A stretch of DNA of 36,302 nt from CAWCLK01 sp963796225 (GTDB taxonomy: Bacteria > Actinomycetota > Nitriliruptoria > Nitriliruptorales > Nitriliruptoraceae). Below, piece after piece: positions 1 through 8,263 of the stretch. The notes beneath the pieces are model-generated. The model worked only from the letters and a program-made list of their open reading frames with translations, was not told the DNA's origin and searched no databases. Each line of letters begins with the position of its first letter. The first letter of the stretch is position 1. The position numbers and the translations under genes are program-made. Location of the stretch: positions 1 to 36,302 of the forward strand of contig CAWCLK010000041.1 of the NCBI GenBank assembly GCA_963796225.1. The letters are read 5' to 3'.

Positions 1-650
1 TGGTCCAGCGGCGTGCCCTGCGGGATCCAGCCGTCCCCGACCTCGGCGACACGACGCAGGGCCGGGGCGCCCGACCCGCCGATCCAGATCGGCACGTGGT
101 CCTGGACGGGGCGGGGACCGACGTGCAGCCGTGGCATGGCGAACCGCCCGTCGAGCGTCGGGGCGGGCTCGTCGAGCAGGGTCCGCAACGCCGTGAGCGC
201 GTCGTCGAGGATCGCGCCCCGCTGGTCGAAGGGCACCCCGAGCGTGTCGAACTCGGCCTCGACGTGGCCGGCACCGACGCCGACGATCACGCGGCCCCCC
301 GACAGGCGGTCGAGGGTGACGAAGGCCTTCGCCGCCTCCAGCGGATGGCGCAGCGCGAGCACGTAGACGTGGGTCAGCAGCCGGACGCGAGTCGTGGCCT
401 GCGCCACCCAGGCGAGCGTGGTCAACGGCTCGTACCAGGTCGGCTGCATCACGTCGACGTGGCTGTCGGGCACGCCGAGGTGGTCGCACACCCCGACGTA
501 GAGGAACCCGGCCTCGTCGGCGGCGCGGGCGGCGGCCACGATCGCCTCGGGGCCGGCGTCGGCCTCCCAGGCCTCGGCGAACCGGCGCGACTGGGCCTGG
601 ACGGGCAGCTGCAGGCCGAGTGCCGTGGTGCCCTCGGGGACGATCCGCAC
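1..650 (-). CDS. LLM class F420-dependent oxidoreductase (partial, 3' end outside window)
   Basis: The 216 residues visible form the N-terminal three quarters of a luciferase-like TIM-barrel flavoprotein. Visible landmarks are GLQLPVQAQ near the start, FLYVGVCDHLGVP (about residues 50-62), the TTRVRLLTHVYVLALRHP strand-helix and LDRLSGGRVIVGVGAGH, then PVQDHVPIWIGGSG and the beginning of VAEVGDGWIPQG. These are typical of F420-dependent members of the family, which pass hydride from reduced F420 to carbonyl or alkene substrates. The GTG at 648-650 is chosen because the conserved barrel begins right after it. The frame is intact throughout. The substrate is unknown. FMN rather than F420 use cannot be excluded. 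Confidence 0.8.
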   Translation of the reverse strand, partial: MRIVPEGTTALGLQLPVQAQSRRFAEAWEADAGPEAIVAAARAADEAGFLYVGVCDHLGVPDSHVDVMQPTWYEPLTTLAWVAQATTRVRLLTHVYVLALRHPLEAAKAFVTLDRLSGGRVIVGVGAGHVEAEFDTLGVPFDQRGAILDDALTALRTLLDEPAPTLDGRFAMPRLHVGPRPVQDHVPIWIGGSGAPALRRVAEVGDGWIPQGTPLD

Positions 651-696
651 GGCAGGTCCTCGTCGGTCGGGGTCGGGGATCGAGTCGGGTGGCGGG

Positions 697-1733
697 TCAG
701 GCGGCCGTGACGTCGGCGCCGGGCAGCACGGCGCCGACGGGGCGGCCGTGGCCGAGGACGACCTCACGGGTGGCGGCCATCGCGGCGGACACGTCGACGC
801 CGGCGCGCGGCCGAGCAGGGCCAGCGCGGCCGTCATCGCCGCCCGGTGCGCTCCCGTCGAGGACCTTGAGCACGGCGCCGTGGCCGTCCTCGGTCATCAG
901 CAGCTGCACGCCATCGGCCCCGGTCTTGGCGAGCAGCTCGTCGGCGGCGCGCATCGCGCAGGGTGTCCTCGCGCGCAGGCCCGGCGACCAGCTCCGGATG
1001 GGCGCGCATGGCCGCGACGACGGCCCGCTGGTGGTCGTCGCCTCGTGGGAACGCCGCGGCCGCCCGCGCCAGCCCGTCCAGCGGCACGGCGAACAGCGGC
1101 GCCCCGCACCCGTCGACCGCCACGTGGAGCGACCTCGGCGCCCATGGCCTGTTCGAGGTCGGCGCGGATCGCCTGCTGCAGCGGGTGGTCGGGGTCCAGG
1201 TAGGTGGCCAGTGGGCCAGTCGTTGGCCAGGCACGCCAGCAGCATCCCGGCGTGCTTGCCCGAGCAGTTGTGCGCGACACGTGCCGGACCGCCGCCGGCA
1301 CGCACGACGTCGTCGCGGGCGTCGTCGTCGCCCGGCCAGTCGGGCGGGCACTGCAGGGAGGACTCGACGTCCAGCCCCGCGCCCTCGAGCATCGCGGCGA
1401 CGAGCTCGACGTGGCTGACGGCGTCGCTTCGTGGCTACCAGCGGTGATCGCCAACACGGCCCCGTCGAGGGCGGCCCCGTCGTGACGCGCCCCGACGCGC
1501 CGGATCGTCGCGGCCTGCCACGGCTTGACGGACGAGCGCGGGTAGAACGCCGTGGTCGGGTCGCCGACGGCGGCGACGACCTCGCCGTCCGGGTCGACCA
1601 GCGCCCCGTGCCCCACGTGGCGCGACTCGATGGCACCCGACCTCACCACGATCGCCACCTCGCCGGCGCGGCTCGCCGGGGCGACGTCGGCAGGGTGCGG
1701 GGCGTGGTGCAGGAGCTCGTCGGGCAGGGGCAC
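697..1733 (-). pseudogene. Asparaginase II family protein, frame broken several times
   Basis: The pieces line up in order with the asparaginase II family (L-asparagine to L-aspartate plus ammonia): VVRSGAIESRHVGHGALV, FYPRSSVKPWQA, AITAGSHEATPS, HVELVAAMLEGAGLD, VAHNCSGKHAGML, LDPDHPLQQAI, HVAVDGCGAPLFAVPL, AADELLAKTGADGVQ and a C-terminal REVVLGHGRPVGAVLP. They are spread over all three minus frames, with breaks near 1412, 1217, 1130, 960, 845 and 790. Most breaks fit a single inserted base, one near 1412 fits two, and one near 790 fits a deletion or two insertions. GTG at 1731-1733 is the best start. The density of breaks is far above the rest of the window, so this is either a true pseudogene or a badly resolved stretch of assembly. 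Confidence 0.75.
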
Positions 1734-1803
1734 GGTGGTCCGGCGGGAGGCGATGCAGGACGGCGCCAACGCTACTTCACCGCCGGCCGATGCTCCGTCG
1801 CGA

Positions 1804-2530
1804 TCAGTCGGCCAGGAGGGTCCGCAGGAACCGCTCGGGGGCGTCGAGGAAGGAGCGGTACAGCTGCACGTGCGCGAGGTCGTCGTAGGCGACCTCGTGG
1901 ATGCCGTCGTCGTCCAGCTCGAGCAGCCGCGCCCCGGGGTAGGCCATCAGCAGTGGCGAGTGGGTCGCGACGACGAACTGGCTCCCCGCCGCCGACGAGG
2001 TCGTGCATCGCGGCGATCAGCGCCAGGCACCCCTGGGGCGACAACGCGGCCTCCGGCTCGTCCATCACGTACAGCCCGTCGGCCCCGAAGCGATGCAGCA
2101 CGAGGCTGAGGAACGACTCGCCGTGCGACTGGTCGTGGAGGGAGCGGCCGCCGTACGAGCCGGCCACCCCGACGTCGTCGACGGCGCTGGCCACGTTGAA
2201 GAAGCTCTCGGCCCGCAGGAAGAACCCCGTGGCCGGGCGCCGGGGCGAGCGGACCAGGCGCAGGTGTCGGTGCAACGGCGAGACCGACGGTCCGGTCGAG
2301 AAGGTGAAGTTGGCACTGCCACCCTCGGGGTTGAAGCCCGCGGCGACGGCGATGGCCTCGACCAGGGTCGACTTCCCGCTGCCGTTCTCCCCCACCAGCA
2401 CCGTCACGCCGGGGTCGAGCGCCAGCTCGTCCAGCTCCCGCACCGCGGGCAGGTCGAAGGGGTACCGGGTCAGGTCGGCGACCCCGTCCCGCTCGAACCG
2501 CACCGACCGGATCCAGCCGCCGGTCACCAT
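1804..2530 (-). CDS. Small ABC-like AAA family ATPase (one frameshift)
   Basis: A stand-alone P-loop ATPase of about 241 residues without membrane segments. The Walker A motif GENGSGKST is near residue 50, a signature-like SHGESFLSL follows, Walker B is LYVMDEPEAALSPQG, and the switch histidine lies in VVATHSPLL. The domain order matches small AAA_21/AAA_23 ATPases used in DNA repair, stress or nutrient responses. Their specific roles are poorly known. A one-base insertion in the C run at 1984-1987 moves the last third (from SQFVVATHSP to the end) into another frame. Removing it gives one continuous protein ending at the TGA at 1804-1806. It lies 11 bases after the small membrane protein gene and may be cotranscribed with it. 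Confidence 0.75.
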
Positions 2531-2541
2531 GTCACGCCGCG

Positions 2542-2730
2542 TCAGTCCACGAGCGACAGGAGCAGGACCACCAGCAGGGCCACCAGGACGATGGCGGCGA
2601 CTGCGGCCGCGAACCCCATGCGCCCGGCCCCGTCCTGACGCGAGGTGGCGGGCCGCTGACCCGCCTCATGCGAACGTCGAAGCACGTCCTCCGAGTGCTT
2701 CATTCCCTCGCCCATGTCGTGACCGTGCAC
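2542..2730 (-). CDS. Small single-span membrane protein, 62 aa, unknown function
   Basis: The first 40 residues are polar and charged (MKHSEDVLRRSHEAG and onward). The last 20 or so form one strongly hydrophobic helix (AAAVAAIVLVALLVVLLLSL) ending two residues before the stop, which is the layout of a tail-anchored or single-pass inner-membrane protein. The GTG start at 2728-2730 is preferred because GGGGAGG lies about six bases upstream. An ATG 15 bases further in is the alternative. It is followed closely by the small ATPase gene in the same direction. I recognise no family. Confidence 0.55.
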   Translation of the reverse strand: MHGHDMGEGMKHSEDVLRRSHEAGQRPATSRQDGAGRMGFAAAVAAIVLVALLVVLLLSLVD

Positions 2731-2854
2731 CGTGGCCTCCCCAGCAGGTCGTTGCCCCCGCAACGCACCCTATCCCCGCCGTGCCCCCGCCGGGCCACAT
2801 TGGCCCGGCGAGTCGGCGTGGCGGGCGGCGCGTCTGTCCGGCCCGCGTCGGCGT

Positions 2855-4006
2855 TCAGATGCCGGCGTCGACGCCCACGAGCGGGCGCTCGTCGTCGAGC
2901 TCGGCGACGGCGATGCGGTCGGCCAGGGTGCGCGGTTCGAACCAGTCGAGCTCGAGCTGCTTGGCGCGGCGGAAGTAGAGCTGGACGTCGATGGCGCGCG
3001 TGAAGCCGATGCCGCCGTAGACCTGGTGGGCGCAACGGGTGGCGCGGCGGTAGGTCTCGCAGGCGTAGCGCTTGGCGAGGGCGTGCAGCGCCCCGCTGGT
3101 GCCGTGCTCGGCGCGCGCCCAGGCCGCCTGCAGGACGAGCGTGCGGGCGCCCTCGAGCTCGGTGGCGATGTCGGCGATGGGGTGGGCGACGCCCTGGAAG
3201 TTGCCGATGGGGACGCCGAACTGCACGCGCTCGGTGGCGTAGTCGACCATCATCTGCAGCACGTGGGAGGTGCCACCGACGGCCATCGCGCCGACGGCCA
3301 CCAGCGCGTCGTCCATGACGTCGACGAAGGCCTCCCAGCCGTCGCCGGCCGCCCCGACGCGGTTGGAGGCGGGCACGCGCACGTCGTCGAAGCGGACCTC
3401 GTACTGGGCCGACGAGTCGGCGACCGTGGTCTGCTCGAGCGCCAGTCCGTCGGCGTCGGTGGGCACCAGCACGATGCTGACGCCCGCGTCCTCGCGCACG
3501 AGCACGAGCAGCGCGTCGGCCGACGAGGCGAAGGGCACGACGATCTTCGTCCCGCGGACGACGAGGTCATCGCCGTCCGTGGTGGCCGCGACCGCGATCC
3601 CCTCGGCGTCGTCGGTGCGCCCCGGCTCGTGCCAGGCCAGCGTGGCGATGGCGTCGCCCGAGGCGATGCGCGGCAGCCAGGCGCCCTGGAGCTCGTCCGA
3701 CCCGGCCCGGGCCAGCAGCCCGCCGGCGACCACCGAGCTGACGAGCAACGGGGTCGGGACGAGCGCGCGGCCGAGCTCCTCGAAGACGACCATGGACTCG
3801 AGCGCGGTCATGCCGGAGCCGCCGTGCGCGACCGGCAACGTCAGGCCGATCAGGTCCATGGAGGCGAGCTCGCGCCAGGCGTCGCGGTCGAAGCCGACCG
3901 GGTCGTCCTCGAGCTCGCGCAGGCGGTCGGGGTCCCCGTACTTGGCGCACAGGTCGCGGACGGCGTCGCGCAGCATCTGCTGCTCGGGGCTGAGCTCGAG
4001 GTCCAT
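2855..4006 (-). CDS. Acyl-CoA dehydrogenase, FadE29/ChsE2-like subunit
   Basis: An intact 383-residue flavoprotein dehydrogenase: helical N-terminus (LSPEQQMLRDAVRDL), the middle beta domain with TLAWHEPGR and LVVRGTKIVVPFASSADALLVL, and the C-terminal helical bundle with YATERVQFGVPIGNFQGV and AHQVYGGIGFTRAID. It would introduce an alpha-beta double bond into an acyl-CoA using FAD. The usual catalytic glutamate after GGIGF appears replaced (GFTRAID). This fits one half of an alpha2beta2 enzyme in which the partner subunit supplies the base; that is inference. The ATG is preceded by GAGAAGGA. It is the last gene of the beta-oxidation operon, and the other dehydrogenase at 6.3-7.6 kb is the likely partner. 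Confidence 0.85.
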   Translation of the reverse strand: MDLELSPEQQMLRDAVRDLCAKYGDPDRLRELEDDPVGFDRDAWRELASMDLIGLTLPVAHGGSGMTALESMVVFEELGRALVPTPLLVSSVVAGGLLARAGSDELQGAWLPRIASGDAIATLAWHEPGRTDDAEGIAVAATTDGDDLVVRGTKIVVPFASSADALLVLVREDAGVSIVLVPTDADGLALEQTTVADSSAQYEVRFDDVRVPASNRVGAAGDGWEAFVDVMDDALVAVGAMAVGGTSHVLQMMVDYATERVQFGVPIGNFQGVAHPIADIATELEGARTLVLQAAWARAEHGTSGALHALAKRYACETYRRATRCAHQVYGGIGFTRAIDVQLYFRRAKQLELDWFEPRTLADRIAVAELDDERPLVGVDAGI

Positions 4007-4022
4007 GGTCGGTCCTTCTCGG

Positions 4023-4061
4023 GCGGTCGGGTCAGGCGGTCGGGTCAGGCGGTCGGGTCGG
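4023..4061. repeat. 13-bp tandem repeat, three copies
   Basis: The unit GCGGTCGGGTCAG is repeated head to tail three times, the last copy with one change (A to G). Read on the minus strand, two copies each carry a TGA. The first of these (4045-4047) is the restored stop of the MaoC gene, so copy-number change would alter the gene's tail and its spacing to the downstream dehydrogenase. Confidence 0.8.
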
Positions 4062-4552
4062 CAAGGGCCGTTGGCGTCCAGTCGGTGCCCCGCCGGCGCC
4101 AGGGCTGGTCGTCGGCGGTCGGCGGGCAAGGCGAGCCGGGCGCGGCAGGCGGTGGCGAGCTCGTCGTCGACGGTGAGGTCGACGTCGACGTCCACCCAGC
4201 TCGTGCCCGCGTCGTCGGTCCCCACCCCCGCGACCGTGCCCCGGAAGATCATCGTGTGGCCGGGCGTCACGGTCTTCTTCATGCGGAACTGCAGCCGCCC
4301 CAGCCGGGCGTGCGGGCCGGCCCAGTCGGTGAGGTAGCGCTCGAAGAAGCCGGCCTGGTTCGGCGTGTTGAGGAAGATGTCGGGGAGGTTGGCGACCTCG
4401 GTGCAGTGGCGGTGGTCGTGGTGCTGGGGCTGCCAGTCACGCGAGGCGGACGCCCCGATCACGACGGTGCGCGGGGTCACCTCGACGGCCAGCTCGGGCA
4501 GGGCGTCGCCGACGGCGACGTCGGCCGCGAGCAGGGTGGGTGCGAGGGTCAT
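4045..4552 (-). CDS. MaoC-like enoyl-CoA hydratase subunit (one frameshift)
   Basis: A single hot-dog domain of about 168 residues. It has the R-hydratase-type catalytic region SRDWQPQHHD (an Asp followed by His), then LPDIFLNTPNQAGFFERYLTDW, and ends in another frame with PWRRRGTDWTP, the usual tail of this family. An extra base near 4125 throws the reading frame into the following dehydrogenase and creates an apparent MaoC-dehydrogenase fusion. Removing it restores a TGA at 4045-4047. GAGGAG precedes the ATG. It follows a FAS1-like half-hydratase by 10 bases. That pairing, as in ChsH1/ChsH2 of cholesterol side-chain degradation, suggests a heteromeric hydratase for bulky acyl-CoAs. Confidence 0.75.
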
Positions 4553-4562
4553 CGGCGGCTCC

Positions 4563-5177
4563 TCACGCGTAGCAGAAGAAGTCGTAGGACTCGGTGCCCA
4601 CCACGGCGCCGTCCTGGTTCGTGCAGGTCACGTCGATCGTCCAGAAGCGCCCCGTGCCCAGGCGGATCTCCTTGATCGGCGAGATCGACCGCACGGACTG
4701 GACGGTCCGGATGCGGTCGCCGAGCACGACCGGGTCGCCGAACACGATCTCGTTGCTGGCGACGATCCCCTTGGGCAGCTCGAAGGCGTCCTTGAGCTGG
4801 AAGTGCAGCTCGAGCGGGCGGACGAACTCGGTGCGCCCCGGCCGGAACATCAGCGGGCGCATCCACACCGACAGCATCGTCGGTGGGGTGACGTCGTCGC
4901 CGGTGACCTCGCGGCGCAGGTCCGGGTCCCAGAAGATCGGGTTGGCGTTCTCGACCGCCTCGTTCCAGTGCAGGACGTAGCCCTGCTCGGCGACGATCTC
5001 GCCGAAGCCGGCGTCGAGCTCGGCCCCGACCCACGCCTGCACCTCGTCCTCGGTGCGTGCGGGGTTCGGCAGGTGCGCCAGCTGCTCCTCGACCGAGGCT
5101 CGGGACGTCGCCGGTCGGTCGGTGACATCGGAGCCCGTCGCAGCCGACGATCGTCCCTCGAGGTGTGTTCCACTCAT
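4563..5177 (-). CDS. FAS1-like dehydratase / MaoC N-terminal-type hydratase subunit
   Basis: An intact protein of 204 residues. After a variable 40-residue N-terminus comes a hot-dog fold related to the N-terminal half of type I FAS dehydratases, with ANPIFWDPDLRREVTGDD, APPTML-like TPPTMLSVWMRP, LELHFQLKDAF and FGDPVVLGDRI. The same architecture occurs in the non-catalytic partner of two-subunit enoyl-CoA hydratases, so it probably pairs with the MaoC protein encoded immediately downstream. Its ATG overlaps the stop of the CoA-transferase gene (ATGA), implying translational coupling. The acyl substrate is not evident from the sequence. Confidence 0.75.
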   Translation of the reverse strand: MSGTHLEGRSSAATGSDVTDRPATSRASVEEQLAHLPNPARTEDEVQAWVGAELDAGFGEIVAEQGYVLHWNEAVENANPIFWDPDLRREVTGDDVTPPTMLSVWMRPLMFRPGRTEFVRPLELHFQLKDAFELPKGIVASNEIVFGDPVVLGDRIRTVQSVRSISPIKEIRLGTGRFWTIDVTCTNQDGAVVGTESYDFFCYA

Positions 5178-6321
5178 CGGACGACCTCCGCGGTCTGCAG
5201 GTCCTGGATCTCGTCGTCGGACAGCCCGGCCTCGCGCAGCAGCGCGTGGGCATCGGTCCCGTCGGGTCCCGAGCCCACCTCGCGCGGGGCACGCGGGGCG
5301 CCGGCCAGCACCCGCCCCGTCTGGCGGAACACGTGGCCGTGCACGTCGACGTCCACGAACCGGTCGCCGAGGTGGCGGTCGGCGGGGACCTCGTCGAGGT
5401 CGAGCACCGGCGCCACGCACGTGTCGGCTGGCCCGAGCTCGGCCACCCAGTCGTCGCGGTCGCGCGTGGCGAACGCGGCCGCGAGGTCGGCGCGGACCTC
5501 GTCCTGGACGGCGTCGTCGTGCTGGTGGGTGATCCACTGCTCGCAGCCGAGCGCCCGGCACAGGTTGGCCCAGAACTTCGGCTCGATCGCCCCGACGGCG
5601 ACCCACCGGTCGTCGGCGCAGCGGTAGACGTCGTAGCAGGCGTAGCGGCCGGTCAGCAGCGTGGCGCCCGGCGCCGACCTCGCGACCGGTGGCCAGGTGC
5701 TCGTCGAGGGCGAGGCTCATCAGCGAGAGCATCCCGTCGACTGCGGCCACGTCGAGGACGGTGCCCTCCCCCGTCTCGGCGCGGTGGACCAGCGCGGCAC
5801 AGATCGACAGCGCGGCGTGCATCCCGCCGCCGGCGGAGTCCGCGAAGGTCGCCCCGGGCAGGGCCGGACCTCCGTCGGGACGGCGCCCCGCGGTCGCCAG
5901 CGCACCCGTGACGGCCTGGTAGTCCAGGTCGTGGCCGGCCCAGTCCGCGTAGGGACCGTCCTGCCCGTACCCGGTCAGCGACACGTAGACGACCGACGCC
6001 GTTGACCGCCCGGACGTCGTCGGGGCCGAGGCCGAGGCGCGCGGCCACGCCGGGGCGGAAGCCCTCGAGCACGACGTCCACGCCGGCGGCCAGGCGCAGG
6101 CAGGCCTCGACACCGCGCGGGTCCTTGAGGTCGATGCCGATCCGACGCACGCCCCGCCCCGCCCCGTACGCCCACGCCGCCGGGACGATGCGCTCGGCCG
6201 AGGCCGGAGGGCCGACGCGCACGACCTCGGCGCCGAGGTCGGCGAGCAGCGCAGCGCACCGCGCCCCCGGACCGACCGTGGTGAGGTCGAGGACACGCGT
6301 GCCGGACAGCGGCGCGGCCAC
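5174..6321 (-). CDS. CaiB/BaiF (AMACR-like) CoA transferase or racemase, two frameshifts
   Basis: A family III CoA-transferase fold in three frames: N-terminus LSGTRVLDLTTVGPGARCAALLADLGAEVVRV and VDVVLEGFRPGVAARLGLG; middle VYVSLTGYGQDGPYADWAGHDLDYQA and FADSAGGGMHAALSI; C-terminus DDRWVAVGAIEPKFWANLC to the end. The Asp in FADSAGGG corresponds to the catalytic aspartate seen in alpha-methylacyl-CoA racemases, so epimerisation of 2-methyl acyl-CoAs is a good alternative to CoA transfer. Frame breaks near 6000 and 5670 each fit one inserted base, and the total length fits exactly two. GTG at 6319-6321 is chosen because it follows the previous TGA by one base, with GAAGGG upstream. Confidence 0.75.
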
Positions 6322-6322
6322 G

Positions 6323-7555
6323 TCAGCCCTTCGCGCCGTCACGCGAAGAGCGGGCCTTCACCCCGTTGTTCACGGGAAGGCCGAGGCCACGGCGCGCGAT
6401 GATGTTGCGCTGCACCTCGGAGGTGCCGGCGCCCACGGTGTCGACCACCGAGTAGCGGAAGGTGTGCTCGAACATGCCGTCCATCGGGGCGGCGGCCTGG
6501 TCGCGCTTGAGGGTCCCCTGCGCCCCGTAGAGCTCCATGAACGCCTCGGACACGGCCTGCCCGATGGTGGTCGTCCAGAGCTTGAACATGGCGGCCTCGA
6601 TGTTGGGGACCTCGCCCCGGGCCGCCTTGTCGATCACGCGCTGGGTCAGCATCTTCGCGACCTCGACGCGGGTGGCCAGGTCGACCACCTGCGCGCGCAC
6701 GAGCGGGTCGTCCTTGAGCGGCCGGCCGTTGCGCGTGGCGGTGCGGACGTGGTCGCGGTAGCGCTCGTAGCGCTTGACGTAGGCGGAGACCGTGAACAGC
6801 GTGAAGCGTTCGAAGTCCAGCGCCTCGGAGACGTAGACGAAGCCCTTGCCGACCTCGCCCACCACGTAGTCGTCGGACACGAAGACGTCGTCGAGGTAGA
6901 CCTCGTTGACGCGCTCGTCGCCCATGGTCGGCATGTTGGTGATCTGGATGCCGTCCTGCTCCATGGGCAGCAGGAACAGGGTGACGCCCTTGTGCTTGGG
7001 GCCGTCGGCGTCGGTGCGGGCGGCCAGCCAGTACCACTCGGCGAAGTGGGCGGAGGTGGTGAAGCGCTTCTGCCCGCTGATGCGCCAGCCGCCGTTGTCG
7101 TCGTCGCGGACGGCCTTCATCTCGAGGGCGGCGAGGTCCGAGCCGGCGTTCGGCTCGGTGTAGCCGATGGCGAACTCGATGTCGTTGGCGAGGATCTTCG
7201 GCAGGAACTCCTGCTTCAGCTTCTCGGAGCCGTGCCGGATGATCGTCTTGCCGACGATGCCGATGCCCTTGCCGATGTAGGGCGCCCCGACGGCGGCGAG
7301 CTCCTCGTTGAGCACGTACTCGTACAGGCCCGAGCGGCCCGACCCGCCGTACTCCTCCGGCCAGGACATCCCCAGCCAGCCCTGCTCACCGAGCTTCTTC
7401 ATGAAGGCGCGGCGCTTCGGGGTGTCGACCAGCTGCGCCATGCCCTCACGGCGCGGGTCCATGATGTCCGGGTCGTAGTTGTCCTTGATGAACTCCCGGA
7501 CCTCCTGCTGGAAGGCCTGGATCTCCGGGGGGTAGGCGAAGTCGACCACGGGCAT
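6323..7555 (-). CDS. Acyl-CoA dehydrogenase, FadE28/ChsE1-like, first gene of operon
   Basis: An intact 410-residue dehydrogenase beginning MPVVDFAYPPEIQAFQQEV. Visible landmarks are the FAD-domain motif YTEPNAGSDLA, GWRISGQKRFTTSAH, the central TLFLLPMEQDGI and the C-terminal GAGTSEVQRNIIARRG. Long dehydrogenases of this kind act on CoA esters with bulky groups, often as heterotetramers with a second dehydrogenase subunit, and such a second subunit is encoded at the end of this operon. AGGA lies five bases before the ATG. A TetR-type palindrome sits about 26 bases upstream of the start, so transcription of the five-gene operon is probably repressed until an acyl-CoA or similar inducer appears. 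Confidence 0.88.
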   Translation of the reverse strand: MPVVDFAYPPEIQAFQQEVREFIKDNYDPDIMDPRREGMAQLVDTPKRRAFMKKLGEQGWLGMSWPEEYGGSGRSGLYEYVLNEELAAVGAPYIGKGIGIVGKTIIRHGSEKLKQEFLPKILANDIEFAIGYTEPNAGSDLAALEMKAVRDDDNGGWRISGQKRFTTSAHFAEWYWLAARTDADGPKHKGVTLFLLPMEQDGIQITNMPTMGDERVNEVYLDDVFVSDDYVVGEVGKGFVYVSEALDFERFTLFTVSAYVKRYERYRDHVRTATRNGRPLKDDPLVRAQVVDLATRVEVAKMLTQRVIDKAARGEVPNIEAAMFKLWTTTIGQAVSEAFMELYGAQGTLKRDQAAAPMDGMFEHTFRYSVVDTVGAGTSEVQRNIIARRGLGLPVNNGVKARSSRDGAKG

Positions 7556-7580
7556 GCGTCCTCACGTCAGGCCCGCCACC

Positions 7581-7603
7581 GTTTCTGACGGGTCGTCAGA
7601 AAC
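7581..7603. promoter_or_regulatory. TetR-type operator A, before beta-oxidation operon
   Basis: Perfect inverted repeat with 10-bp arms around a 3-base centre (GTTTCTGACG-GGT-CGTCAGAAAC), 26 bases upstream of the acyl-CoA dehydrogenase start. It is the longest of the CTGACG-N3-CGTCAG family in this window. Binding by the TetR protein encoded at 20.6-21.3 kb is inferred from the shared motif, not shown. Confidence 0.75.
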
Positions 7604-7607
7604 CGTA

Positions 7608-7626
7608 CCTGACGCAGGCCGTCAGG
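7608..7626. promoter_or_regulatory. Second, wider-spaced CCTGAC/GTCAGG palindrome
   Basis: Arms CCTGAC and GTCAGG separated by 7 bases, starting 5 bases after operator A. The half-sites match the operator family but the spacing is two bases wider, so it may be a weak accessory site, a remnant, or coincidence. Confidence 0.35.
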
Positions 7627-7690
7627 GGACGCAACGCGCCCCGCCGGGCGGAGCCAGACGGGGCGGCGGGTTCCGGTGCTCGACGGGCGC

Positions 7691-8263
7691 CTACGCGTCC
7701 CGGGCGCTGAGGTCGGTGGCCAGGGCGACGACCTCGTCGCCGACCATGGCGAGCTGGAAGGCGGCCTTGTCGTCGGAGACGGTGCCGTCCTCGGCGAACT
7801 TGGCCTCGAGCGAGTTGATGCCCGCCCCGAGCGGCGTGGGGTGGCCGCGCAGCGCGTGGGCGATCTGGCGCAGCGTCTGCAGGGTGGCCACGACCCCCTG
7901 CCAGCCGTAGCCGGTGGCCACGACCCCGACGGCCCGGTTGGAGAAGTAGGCGCGGTCGTCGTCGCGCATGTCCTCGGTGTAGTCGAGCGCGTTCTTCACG
8001 AGGCCGGAGATCGTGCCGTGGTAGGCCGGCGAGCCGATGATGATCCCGTCGGCGCGGCGCAGCTCGGCGACGAGCCGTTGGGCGACCTCGACACGGTCGG
8101 GGAGCTCCGGCGCGTACATCGGCAGCTGCGCGAGGTCCTCGCCGGTGAAGTGCGCGGTGGTGGCACCGGCCTCCTCGGCGGCGACCAGGGCCAGGCGCAC
8201 GGCGCGTTCGGTGGACGAGTTCGGGCGCGTCGTGCCGCCGATGGCGACGATGTGGACGCTCAT
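7691..8263 (-). CDS. NADPH-dependent FMN reductase
   Basis: A flavodoxin-like NAD(P)H:FMN reductase of 190 residues. It opens with VAIGGTTRPNSSTERAVRLAL (phosphate-binding loop of the SsuE/ArsH-type fold) and contains GSPAYHGTISGLVKNALDY, the conserved flavin-contact segment, followed by GVVATGYGWQGVVATLQTLR. It would reduce free FMN with NADPH to supply FMNH2 to partner monooxygenases. Its ATG overlaps the ribBA stop (ATGA), so flavin synthesis and flavin reduction are translationally coupled. The likely client in this window is the LLM monooxygenase at 17.8-18.9 kb, whose promoter carries the same operator pair. That link is inference. Confidence 0.85.
   Translation of the reverse strand: MSVHIVAIGGTTRPNSSTERAVRLALVAAEEAGATTAHFTGEDLAQLPMYAPELPDRVEVAQRLVAELRRADGIIIGSPAYHGTISGLVKNALDYTEDMRDDDRAYFSNRAVGVVATGYGWQGVVATLQTLRQIAHALRGHPTPLGAGINSLEAKFAEDGTVSDDKAAFQLAMVGDEVVALATDLSARDA

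Noticed and set aside
1431..2978. Long plus-strand open frames across 0.6-5 kb and 16-21 kb
   Set aside because: They are antisense shadows with Arg/Ala/Pro/Gly-rich translations and no motifs, expected at this GC content.
2855..4552. Apparent MaoC-acyl-CoA dehydrogenase fusion protein
   Set aside because: The join reads through low-quality sequence, while another frame gives the conserved MaoC tail and a stop. The dehydrogenase has its own ATG with a strong ribosome site.
4563..6296. Apparent CoA transferase-FAS1-like hydratase fusion
   Set aside because: The C-terminal third of the transferase lies in another frame with its own TGA overlapping the hydratase ATG, so these are two genes.
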